From assembly GCA_012295275.1 (NCBI GenBank), contig CM022667.1, forward strand, positions 4,064,001 to 4,128,000: DNA of 64,000 nt. Reading direction: 5' to 3'. The notes under the pieces were generated by a model. It ran no database searches. It was not told where the DNA came from and saw nothing but the letters and a program-made list of their open reading frames with translations. Shown here one piece after another: positions 53,729 to 64,000 of this stretch; position 1 is the stretch's first letter, and every line of letters begins with the position of its first letter. Origin of the DNA: Chrysomallon squamiferum. Lineage: Eukaryota; Mollusca; Gastropoda; Neomphalida; Peltospiridae. Both the position numbers and the translations under genes were made by a program.

Positions 53729-53967
53729 AGCATTCATTGTCTTTTTAAACTCTTTTTCTTTATTTCATTCTTTCTTCTTCTTTTTCTTCTTTTTTTTTTC
53801 TTCTTCTTCTTCTTCTTCTTACCATTTTCATTGTCATCATTATTATCTTCATTACTATTACTATTAATGATAAAAACCTATTAAAATATCTGAATGCAGC
53901 CAGTATTAAAACAACAATTATTAAGTCTTGTTTTTGGCACTATCAGTTTAGCACATATGTTTGCGTA

Positions 53968-54016
<49 letters not shown>

Positions 54017-54170
54017 GTATTTGTATATTTGTATGTAGTGGATATCCATTTAAATCTTTATAGTTAAAAAAAATCGATTATAAAGATTAATAATTTCCGT
54101 TTATCTCAAAATATAAAGTCTAAAAATAAAATTACTGAATTTCTGTTTTTGCATATTTCGTCGTCTTCTT

Positions 54171-54201
<31 letters not shown>

Positions 54202-54710
54202 TTATTATTAATTATTATTAATTACTATTATCACCGATATCGTTATCATCATCATCATCATTACTATTACCATCATTTTCATTATTATTATTGATATTAT
54301 TAATTATTATCATTATCATTATTATTTTAACATTTTGATTCTCATACAAATAATAAATAAATAATTTTAAGGCATTTTAAAAATATAAGAACAAATTTAT
54401 TTTATTATTATTATTTTAATATTTTTTTTCTAGACGTTTACTTGTTTCTTGTTTCGGTCTGTGTGTTATTGTTCTGGCGAGTTTGGAGACAAAATATAAT
54501 TGTTATTTTTATACGTTGGCTTACTTCCAGATGTCACTCAACACAACATAATTACACAGCAGACAAAAACAATAACAGTCAGCTATGAAATTGTTGGTAC
54601 GTTTAGCTAACATAAACACTACACTGGTTTTTACAATTGATTAATATGCCGCGAAGTGAACCAGTCATTAATTTGGCGCGAAAGTAACGTAACCAAAAAA
54701 TACTAACGTT
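53346..54710. other. Intergenic, low-complexity
   Basis: AAAT run at 53686-53730, CTT tracts at 53790-53820 and 54160-54200, and a (GT)n tract at 53970-54014. No gene seen. Confidence 0.6.
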
Positions 54711-54829
54711 TATGATTAATAATAATAATAATAATAATAATAACAATAATAAGGATAATAATAATAATAATAACAGTAATGATAATAGTAGTAATAATGA
54801 TGAGGTTGATGATGATGATGATGATGATG

Positions 54830-54860
<31 letters not shown>

Positions 54861-55115
54861 TATGATCATCACTATTACTTTTATTATTGTTGTTGTTGTT
54901 ATTATTAATAGTAGTAATAATAGAAGCAGTTATAATAATAATAACAGTAGTAGCAGTAGTAGAAATTGTAATAAATAATAATAATAATAATAGTAATAAA
55001 TAATAATAATAATAATAAAAGTAGTAGTAGCAGTAGTTGTTGTTGTTGTTGTAGTAGTAATAAATAATAATAATAATAATGATAGTAGTAGTAGTAGTAG
55101 TAATAGTAGTAGTAA
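54711..55115. repeat. AAT/AGT/GAT compound microsatellite
   Basis: About 400 bp of AAT, AGT and GAT triplets. The right edge, read on the - strand (gaatttaatgttactactac), matches the sequence just past the stop of TNF copy f near 31155, so it may be a relocated, inverted copy of that tract. Confidence 0.75.
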
Positions 55116-55573
55116 CATTAAATTCATAAAAAACGATTCCCCTCAAAGCTTCAATCTATCCCTGAACCATCAAAAACAAAAGCGACATAATCACGGAGCG
55201 ATCTATATACATGTATATAATAAATTATTATTATTATTATTTTTATTATTATTATTACACAGCTCACCCTTTGAACTCTTAAGGAAGACAGATATGCGGA
55301 GAAATAACAAGTTGTATTTTCTGGACGAATATTTTGTGGTACAGAACCGTCACGGTTCTTTGTGGAAAGGAAAATATCGTTTAGCGTTTAACCTCTCGTT
55401 TCTGCGTTAATTTTACGTTTCAATGGAGACGAGAAAGTCTCGTAAAAAAATACAAACTAACACTGGACTGCTTGGTGTGAGCTGAACAGTGTATGGCTGG
55501 ACTTGCAAAAATACGCTTTTTTTTTTTTTTTTTTTTTTTTTTTATTTATGCAGTGTGTGGTGATATGAGTCTG

Positions 55574-55643
<70 letters not shown>

Positions 55644-55839
55644 CTAAAGAAGTTACAAAGATCAATGAAAAAATTATATTTTGTTTTCATTATTTTCTCT
55701 CTAGCTCTTTCTCACTCATGTTGATGATGATGATGATGATGACGACGACGATTAATAATAATAATAATTTGAAAGCTCTGCATACATACCTACATCGGTA
55801 CATAAAAAAACACACGTGTGTGTGTGTGTTTGTGTAGTT

Positions 55840-55884
<45 letters not shown>

Positions 55885-57382
55885 ATATATATATATATAG
55901 ATATATATATATATATAATACATGATATAAACATATACTTATAAGTATATGTTTATATGCATGTATGTATATGCTTGTAATAATATGAATGATGAAAAAG
56001 AAATATGTACTTTGATTTATAATTTATTAATTATTATTTATAATTATACCTTTACGTTATGATATATATTAATTACTTTTTTCTTTTGCTGTTCAGAGTG
56101 TAAAAAGATCGAATTTCATCTGAAGTGAAAATGGCATAAAAAGAAGAAAAGAAAAGAAAAGAAAAGTCAGAAATATCCCGAAGTGTTTTACTTAACCTGA
56201 TCTCTAGTGCAAATACCATGTGACTGGAAAGATCCAATCAGATATAAGCTTGCCGTTGATCAGTCGTGTGGAAACAATCACGTGATACAGAATTTTTACC
56301 AAATACTTTGACGTTTGCTATTAAGAGCCAATCAAATCATCCTTTTTATATTATTCAGTTGCACGTGACCAAACTATTTTTCGATGAACTGAATTCACGA
56401 TTCGTTTTAATAGTTATCTTCATGTTTCACTGAAATAACTTTTCAGTGTGTCTTAAGATAACAGGGATAAAAAAAAGGAAAAAAAAGAAGAAGAAGAAGA
56501 AGAAGATTTTGTTTCATAGAATATGAATAATAACTCTATTTCCTCAAGGAATGCAAATGAAAATTAACGCAGCGCTCTGACCCATAAACCAACAGCTGTT
56601 ATACATTGTAGCGAACAGAAATATTCCTTAGGAGCTCACATCGTAGATTATTTTTTCTCTTGTGTATTTGTGTTAATGATATTTTACGCAAGCAAAAAAA
56701 AAAAAACCACATCTTGGGAAATGTTCTGTTTTGAGAAACAACAAAATAATTCACTTATCTTTAAAATTTACTGTGACAGTTAGTTATTCACGTCATCTGA
56801 ACTGAACAACGTGACATTGCCGTCGTACTTACAACATATACACTGACGTATAGATCAACTATTACATTCAAAATAAAAATGCATTGACTGCCTGATTAAA
56901 CGCATTACTACAGCATCTACAGTGAAATTTGTTTTCCTCTTTTGATGGTCTCGTCATGTTGAATGCTATTATTATGTTTTATAAATACAGACACGAAAAT
57001 GGAATTATTCTGTTGTTTTCTGCACGATGTTGTTAACAAGGGACACATATTAATAAATAAGACAATTGCTCTGACGGAATCTAAGTGAACCTGAGTGTCT
57101 CAGTAATAGGTCTAACACGTTTTTCGTTTTAAAACGGAGGATGTGAAATTTACTGTTCCTGTGCTATTCGAGATTTTCTATATTGTTCTAAGACGTTGAG
57201 TCAGACGTTGTAAGTCTTCACACTGTAAAATGTTTAAACTAAATTCATTTCTCACAATCGTACAATCACGTTATTAATAATTAATCACACATCAGAGAGA
57301 AATATTCACATCGCGAACATTTAAATAATTTTTACCTTGATCATTTCCGAGCTGTTGTGGGCGTTGGGTATTTTTTTTCAAG
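55116..57382. other. Upstream region of the GPCR gene
   Basis: Microsatellites: T-run 55518-55542, (TC)n 55575-55640, (AT)n 55842-55917. 56100-57370 is less repetitive, with CCAATC boxes near 56234 and 56329. 'attttttttcaag' directly before the ATG at 57383 looks like an acceptor, so a 5' UTR exon probably lies within this region; I cannot place it. Confidence 0.55.
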
Positions 57383-58476
57383 ATGTCTGCCCCGGCCGAC
57401 AACGTCGACGAAGAGTTCGAGACGTACTCGTTCCTGTCGTTCTACATCCTCGGCTTCGTCCGCGTGGTCATCGCCATTTTGGGCGTCATCGCCAACGTGA
57501 TGTCGATCAAAGTCCTCACCGACAAGAGCATCCGATCAGCGACGTCCATCCTGCTCATCTCCCTCGTCGTCTACGACACGTTCTTTCTCATCGCCACGGC
57601 AACGTCGGTCATCACGGGCCTCCTCCCCGAGTCCGCCCTCGACGACAACGTCTACCTCCCGCTGGCGTCGTTCATGTTCCCGATCCGCTTCGTCATGCAG
57701 GTGGGCTCCCACTACACGACGGTGGCGCTGACGGTGGAGCGGTTCATTGTCGTCGTGAAGCCGTTCAAGGCGAAGGTCATCTGGACGATGAAGAACGCGA
57801 GGCGCGTCATCCTCGCCGTCTTCGTCTTCACCGTCGTCTTCAACGTGCCCAGGTTCATCGTCTTCTCGTCCATCCCTTCCACGAACGTCACGGACGACAA
57901 ACCGATCGTTGCCGACGACAACATTCACTTCTGGTACAGTCGCGTGTACGAGGTCTACCTGACGCTCGTCATCTTCTACATCGTCCCTTACGCCGTCATC
58001 ATGACGCTCAACATACGCCTCATCATCGAGCTGAGGAAAAGTTCCAAAGAGACGAGGAAGATGAGCACGAGGCACGAAGAGCAGACGGCTGTGCGTCCGT
58101 CGCCATCGCAACACGAAGACGGCCTGACGATCATCATCCTCGGACTGACGTCATCGTTTTTCGTGTGTTGCGTCATCCCTATGACGTTGCTGATTATAAT
58201 GGTCCTCGGGCCGGACATTTTTTCGGACCCGAGCAAGATCTACCTGCTGCCTGTGAGCGACACCATGCTGTGTCTCAACTCAGCCACGGACTTCATTTTC
58301 TACTGTCTACTCGGACGCGGTTTAGGGAAATTTTCTGCAGAATGTTCTGTAGAAGAAAGAGACCGAGAGGTCAGAGGTCAGGTACGTACGTCATGTCGGC
58401 GACGAACGTATCCAGGCCTCTCAGTGACGTCACGGAGCCTCTTTCCAAGTCTGCGGACGCAAACGGCTGCGTGTAG
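57383..58476 (+). CDS. Class A GPCR, FMRFamide-receptor-like, with a 1-nt frameshift
   Basis: A seven-helix receptor expected at the plasma membrane, probably for a neuropeptide. From the ATG: TM1 about 20-43, TM2 55-80, TM3 97-126 ending in ERF (DRY position), TM4 140-162, an ECL2 with an NVT glycosylation site, TM5 190-216, TM6 247-275 and TM7 286-309 with NSATDFIFY (NPxxY position). The TM3/TM4 pattern (YTTVALTVERFIVVVKP, then NVPRF) is typical of FMRFamide-type receptors. No Cys is seen at the usual TM3 and ECL2 disulfide positions. After LLGR the ATG frame gives an atypical tail. One base over, from CGG at 58318, the sequence reads FREIFCRMFCRRK, a normal helix 8 with palmitoylation-type cysteines, and ends at 58476. 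A one-base loss around 58316-58318 is likely. The coding block is clearly GC-richer than its surroundings. Confidence 0.85.
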
Positions 58477-59420
58477 ACTCGTATGTTTGTTAGGTCTGTC
58501 ACTCGTGCAATTTTAAGGTTTGTAAACACGAAAATGTCTTAACTGGACACGCGGTTCAGGGTATTTCGTGAAAAAACAGATACAGCTAAACCATGAAAAC
58601 CTTTTAAAAAAAAAAAGTGATGTCGTTCGTAAAAAGCGAGGTAAAACTGAATACAAACGCTTCAAACTGCACAGATTAGTGTAGAAACAGAAAATGAACG
58701 TTGACATGTTTTAAATTATTTATCAGACTAATTTATTTTTTTCTTCGCATTGGAGATGTTAAACAGAAAATATAAATCATCATTTGTTTCTTGTAAAGTG
58801 TTCTTTCTTATTCTGTTCATTCATTCAACCGTTTCTCATTTCTTACTTTCTTATTTATTATTATTATTTCTTTGATCTTATTTTTATTTATTTATTTATT
58901 TATTTTATTATTATCATCATCATCATCATCATCATCATCATTATCATTTCATGTTTCTCGTTTCTTCATATTGTTACAGCTGCTTGAAAAATGTTATCAG
59001 AATTGAATAAAATATGCAATTGTAAGTGTTTTAATTGACAAATTATAAACTTTTCATTAAAAAAAAAAATAATAAAAAATAAAAATAAAAAATAAAAATA
59101 TTGTTTTCTGTAAATCAGTACCCGCTTTGTGGAGGTTTGATCTAGCGAACTTCCGCACTGCAGCTCAGCTGTATGGTCTCTTAGTAACACTATGCACTAC
59201 TCATTAAAGTGAAAAATCTTTATTATTATTAATATTGTTCTTATTCCTTTTACACTCTTAATATTATTATTGTTGTTATAATGATGATTATGAGGATGAT
59301 AATGATAATAATAATAATACTTATTATTGTTGTTGTTAATATTAATGTTGCTGTTCAATTTCCTCTTTTTCTTCTTATTGTTATTATTATTTGTTGTTGT
59401 TCTGTTTGCTTCTTCTTCTT

Positions 59421-59451
<31 letters not shown>

Positions 59452-60212
59452 TTATTATTATCATCATTATTTTATTTTTATTCTTCTTTTCCGTATCATA
59501 TAACTTTTGTTGTTGCTGTTGTTGCTGACGTTGCTGATTCCGCCGTTATTTCAAGAAAGAATGCTGATAAAGATAATTACCACAAAGAGTCTGTCTGTGG
59601 CAGCCGCCATGTTGACTCCGTATGAAACCTGCCGGTGAAATTTATACAAGACAAAACTCGTTAGTGAATCGCGATGTTTTATTTCAGTACAAACGAGAAC
59701 TGACACAATCACAGCGAGCCGCACGAACTCGACCCGTCACCCGAGCTCGCCGATAATTTAATACGCGACATTCATGCATGAGTTATGTCCCCTGGTTACC
59801 TTAACGATAATCGGAAAGCAAAGGAAAATGCTAAAACGCGGATTGGCTGAATTCTCTCGAGAGCGCTGATGTATGTAAACACTCGGAGAACAGATCTCTG
59901 TTTGGATTCCTTTGCGTTAACAGAATGGTTCAATGTTTCTGTTGGTTAACCGGCATTTTGAGTGTAAACAAAACGCTACCTTACGCACGAACAGAAGGAA
60001 AAACAGAGATTCCTGATTAACTTTCATGTTTAAGACATATTAACACAGTTTCATAAATATACACGTTGATAAAAAAAAGAGAAAATTTATCATATAAACA
60101 TAGGGAAAAAGAAAAAAAATTACACACACGTGCATATTACGCAAAAACAGAAGTAAATGAATTGTTTTATTTTCACAAGAAAACATTATGCTTATCGATT
60201 TTAAAGGTATTA
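58477..60212. other. GPCR 3' flank and spacer
   Basis: Holds TCA triplets at 58915-58942, A-rich runs near 59058-59098, CTT triplets at 59413-59449 and a GC-richer, normal-complexity block at 59590-59990 in which I see no ORF or splice pattern. Confidence 0.55.
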
Positions 60213-60451
60213 TACAGGGTGTCCTCAGAGTCTGGGTACATGGGCAATTTTACAATGTTATTTATTTATGTTATTTTTCTTACCCAGATCGAATGATGGC
60301 TCTGTCTAAAGAAGAAAGAATCGAGTTGGTACTCTTAAGTGGACGAGAAGGATGGTCTTATCGCAAAGTTGCAGAAGAATTCAACCTTAGACACCCTAAT
60401 AGACAACCTATTTATTTTACTTATGTACCCAGACTTTGTGGACACCCTGTA
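60213..60451 (+). mobile_element. Mariner/Tc1-like MITE with transposase start
   Basis: Imperfect terminal inverted repeats (TACAGGGTGTCC at the left, GGACACCCTGTA at the right, both followed inward by a conserved TCTGGGTACAT) bound 239 bp, flanked by TA. Inside, an ATG at 60296 opens MALSKEERIELVLLSGREGW and continues SYRKVAEEFNLRHPNRQPI, the first helix-turn-helix part of a mariner-like transposase. It then jumps to the right TIR. The catalytic domain is absent, so the element is non-autonomous and would depend on a full-length relative. Confidence 0.88.
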
Positions 60452-60663
60452 TATTAATATATTTATATATTTCTTAAATGCCAGTAATGATTGAGATAAT
60501 AATTATTTTCATTATCATCATCCACATTACAATACAAGTAGTATTAATAGTTTTAGTAATAGTTCTGGTATTTGTTGTTTATTTTATTATGATAATCTAT
60601 CTATCTAAGCATCTATCTATCAGCCTGTCTGTCTATCCATTTATCTGTCTATCTGTCTATCTA

Positions 60664-60747
<84 letters not shown>

Positions 60748-60904
60748 AAATAAAATTTCGAATTATAGTCACAATTTTCAATATCCTAAATAACTAAAAT
60801 GAAAAACAAACAAAACAACACAAATGCAAAAATAATCGCGTATATATATATATATATATATACACCAGTCGTTTATTTTATTCCATCAGTTTTTACAGGC
60901 CTAG
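60452..60904. other. Spacer with (AT)n
   Basis: An ATCT/GTCT-type stretch at 60595-60667 leads into (AT)n at 60668-60738; a second short (AT)n lies at 60841-60862. No gene. Confidence 0.7.
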
Positions 60905-61420
60905 TTACCCGTAAAGTTCACAGCATGATTTTAACAAATAATAATAACCTCCGTAATTTTTGTACTTCGACATATACACACAACACGGATGCTGCGTGGC
61001 CGGCTTGGGCGTGGTCGGCTTGGGCGTCGGCTTGGGCGTGGTCGTCTGTCGGGGTGGAGGTTGTGGCGTGCAGGGCAGCGTGTTGGTGTATTTCTGGTTG
61101 GACAGCTCCAACGACATCGCTCTGACGCCGTGCCAGGCGTCCGTGGCCACTTTGGAGATTTTGGAGGAGCTGAGGATGAAGGAATGTTCTGGAAGCTCGA
61201 TGGTGTAAGAGTATTTTATCTTCATTTTACCTTTGGCGTAATCGTCCGAGCCCCCGGCAGCAACTCCTGTTCAGAGAAACAAAGTGAATTTATCTGTGCG
61301 TCCGTCTGTGTGTGTGTGTGTGTGTGTGTGTGTCTGTGTGTGTTTGTGTCCGTCTGTCTGTGTGTGTTTGTGTGTGGCTATGTGTGTATGTGAATGTAGG
61401 GGCATCATGGTGACATGAGT

Positions 61421-61518
<98 letters not shown>

Positions 61519-61761
61519 TGTGTTTGAGCCTCTCTGTCTCTGTGTGTGTGCGTGCATGCGTGCATGTTCACACATACTTAAGCATTATGAAAAAAAAAGG
61601 ACCAATATCTTACCGAAGTCTGGTCCGGAAGATCCCACGTTATAAGAGTACACTTTCATTGCTTTCATTGCGACCCGCGCCATTCTCTCCTGTAATGTGA
61701 TTCACAATAATTACTGTATTAATGATAATAATAATTATTATAATAATAATAATAATAATAA

Positions 61762-61792
<31 letters not shown>

Positions 61793-62499
61793 AAGAAGAA
61801 AGAAGAAGGATCAAAAAATAATTAATTTACCTTCTCACCCGTTGACATTCGCTAACGAATTCAAATGACGATAATAAACGATCACTGCCGACTGGAGACG
61901 GCAATTAACGACTAGTGACAATAAATTATTCGTAACCATAGCAAACGTCTATCGATTATAAATGATTAAATACGTTCGATTAACAGTCAGAAGGGAATAT
62001 TTAGAAGAAGAAGAAAAAAAAAAAAAATATATATATATATATATATAAAATTACTATTATAAATGATTACCGACGAAAACGAACGATTAGTAACGACTAC
62101 ATACGATTACTCACGAGTTCGACGTGATCCGGAGCGCGGGAGTTGCTTGCATAGCCGTAAGGGTAGAGGAATATTTGACCGTAGCTGTGTACTGTGAGAT
62201 ACATCTTTAACCTGTCTTTGTGCGCATTCATCAAATTAGCCAAGGCAGTGGTTTCTGGAATGGAAAACGGTTTCGGACCGGCGTAGACCTCGGAACACGG
62301 ATTTGTGCTGGCACCCGCATCTGCAACAAACAATTGTCTAAACTAATTAGTAACAAGTTTGTGGCACACAGAATCTCTATTCATCTGATGATATGAAGAT
62401 GATGATGATGACGACGAGAAATTTATAAGAAGTTTATAATTAGTATATTTAGATAGGAAAAATCTATAAATAAATGCAGATGTTGTTATTATTTATTTA

Positions 62500-62531
<32 letters not shown>

Positions 62532-62650
62532 AGTTAATACATACAAGGGTCCCAGTGATAGTCAAAGTTTCGGTTGGGGTCTGTTCCAGGACAGGATTTT
62601 ACTTTGTTGATATTTCTAGTTTTACGCCACATTCTTTCCTGTAAAATAAA

Positions 62651-62681
<31 letters not shown>

Positions 62682-63483
62682 TTACTAGTAGTAGTAGTAG
62701 CAGTATTAATATTATCATTAGTATTAGTAGTAGTGGTAGTAGTAGTAGAAGTAGTGACTGTAGTATTTTGAAACTACAAAGATGCATGGAAGAAATAACA
62801 GCCACGGCTAGTACTAACAGAAGTTGCAGTAATACTTCTACTGCAAATCGTTGCTATAATAATACAAGTAGTAGTAGTAGTAGTAATAACGTTAGTAATA
62901 ATAATAGTAGTAGTAGAAGTAGTTCTACCAGTAGCAGAATTTTTTTGAAACATAAGGTCTGTAAATTTATATGCGATCGCGAATTGTAACCTGAAGGGAA
63001 ATAACTCTTTAATTCTCTTTGCAATAAACAATAATGGCATTAAATATAGATGTATGTACGTGTTGGTTTACATACACACATACACAAACATAAACACAAA
63101 TGCTTAGAAAAATAAACAAAAGAAATATAAATAAATAAATAAATAAAAAAAAAAAAAAAACCCCCAATAATAATTTTAATTAATTAAAAAATAATAATAA
63201 TATCAATAATAAAATATATATATAAATAAATATATATATATATTAAAAAAAAGAAAAGAAAAAAAAAAAAAAAGCGAGGTTTTGATTGTGTATATGTCAC
63301 AGGAAATGTGTATAACTCCTGGCAGTTTTAGAAAATATGGTATGTGTAATGTGTATTTACCTTATTTCTGCTGTATTCGTAGCCGTCAGGATTGACCACG
63401 GGTACAACGTACCAGTCAAACTTGTCCACTAGATCCGAGTTAGCAGAGTTCATCGCCAACTTAAACAACGAAAATCAGTGACA

Positions 63484-63554
<71 letters not shown>

Positions 63555-63822
63555 AAATTCATCTTTGTAACTTCTTTAGAAATAAGAGTTCCTTAAAGAC
63601 GAATAATTAGAAAAAAGTATCCAAACTGTAGTGCTGCCTAAAGAGTGGACTGATAAATTCGCTTTATTTATTTATTTATTTATTTATTTAGATCTGCACC
63701 TCGTGTATAAAGCGAAGGACGGTGGCGGATGAAATCCACTCCCTGGCGTGGAAACCGCCATCAATTAAAACAGCAGGCTTACATGTGTTTCCGTGACTAA
63801 TCTGAAATCGACAAAAGTAAAC

Positions 63823-63862
<40 letters not shown>

Positions 63863-64000
63863 GTTCATTATAATAATAACAGTAACAATAACCATAGAGT
63901 TACAACGACATTTATAGCCGCAGTATTTATTCCTAGAAATTTATCTGAAATTTCTACCTTCACGGCCCGGAGAGCTCTTCCTTCGTATGACGTCCCGTAG
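60905..64000 (-). CDS. M14 carboxypeptidase (A/B type), 5' end outside window
   Basis: A zinc carboxypeptidase that removes C-terminal residues, normally secreted. Exons on the - strand: 64000-63958 (partial, [13 protein letters not shown]), 63801-63700, 63459-63361, 62638-62545, 62320-62115, 61689-61614 and 61266-60905 (stop). All GT/AG sites and phases agree; about 326 residues are in the window. Zinc and catalytic residues are present: HAREW (His69/Glu72), TRN (Arg127), DPNRNFD (Asn144/Arg145), VHSYGQ (His196) and YTIEL (Glu270). GGSDD puts Asp at position 255, as in B-type enzymes that prefer basic residues. At the Tyr248 position the alignment shows Gly (DFGVAAGG), which is odd and could affect activity. 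After the domain come [14 protein letters not shown] and a Cys-containing tail ([15 protein letters not shown]). The signal peptide and propeptide would lie beyond the window. Introns hold a (TC)n at 61428-61516 and a (GA)n at 63497-63552. Confidence 0.9.

Noticed and set aside
53264-53733. 90- and 129-codon - strand ORFs
   Set aside because: They overlap a short tandem repeat and an AAAT run and show no recognisable domain.
57337-58114. Other long ORFs overlapping the GPCR (Arg/His-rich on +, Asp/Arg-rich on -)
   Set aside because: They are shadows caused by the GC-rich third positions of the receptor gene. Only the last part of the second + frame is used here, as the receptor's likely true tail.

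Overview
The window is AT-rich, intron-containing animal DNA packed with microsatellites (ATT/AAT, AC, AG, AT and ACT types). Short introns, a TNF-superfamily ligand array, phosphorylase-kinase beta exons and an FMRFamide-receptor-like GPCR fit a lophotrochozoan, most likely a mollusc. That placement is inference, not proof. No RNA genes, CRISPR arrays or prokaryotic features were seen.

Layout. 1-690: a 21-bp minisatellite that is open in several frames. 2333-3946 (-): a single-coding-exon BTB-BACK-Kelch gene. 5.2-45.2 kb: a tandem array of TNF-superfamily type II membrane ligands, all on the + strand. The gene plan is four exons: exon 1 encodes the cytoplasmic tail, membrane helix and stalk; exon 2 is a 37-nt linker; exon 3 starts the TNF homology domain (THD); exon 4 completes it. 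I count eleven copies or remnants. Two read as intact (37775-39953 and 42594-45154), one is nearly intact (27105-31163), and the rest carry nonsense codons, frameshifts, internal deletions or missing exons. Between the copies, on the - strand, lie two broken copies of the 5' part of the phosphorylase b kinase beta-subunit gene (PHKB; 6.3-10.2 kb and 19.4-22.1 kb) and an extra copy of its first exon (11.7 kb). This shows that a unit 'TNF 3' end / reversed PHKB 5' end / TNF 5' end' was itself duplicated.

45.2-57.3 kb has no gene I can support. It holds a 39-bp tandem array, a third copy of a segmental repeat, long dinucleotide tracts, ~150-bp tandem units carrying CRE-like TGACGTCA sites, and a short repeat with TATTCATGA cores. 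57383-58476 (+): a GC-rich class A GPCR of FMRFamide-receptor type whose frame shifts by one base at the end of TM7. 60213-60451: a small mariner-like MITE that keeps the start of a transposase. 60905-64000 (-): the 3' seven exons of an M14 carboxypeptidase with B-type specificity features and a Thr/Pro/Lys-rich tail.

The clearest story is the TNF array: rapid birth and death of immune-type ligands, where duplication, microsatellites placed directly at splice sites, and co-duplication with a metabolic gene are all visible. All exon joins come from reading splice sites and phases by eye; no alignment or expression data were available.
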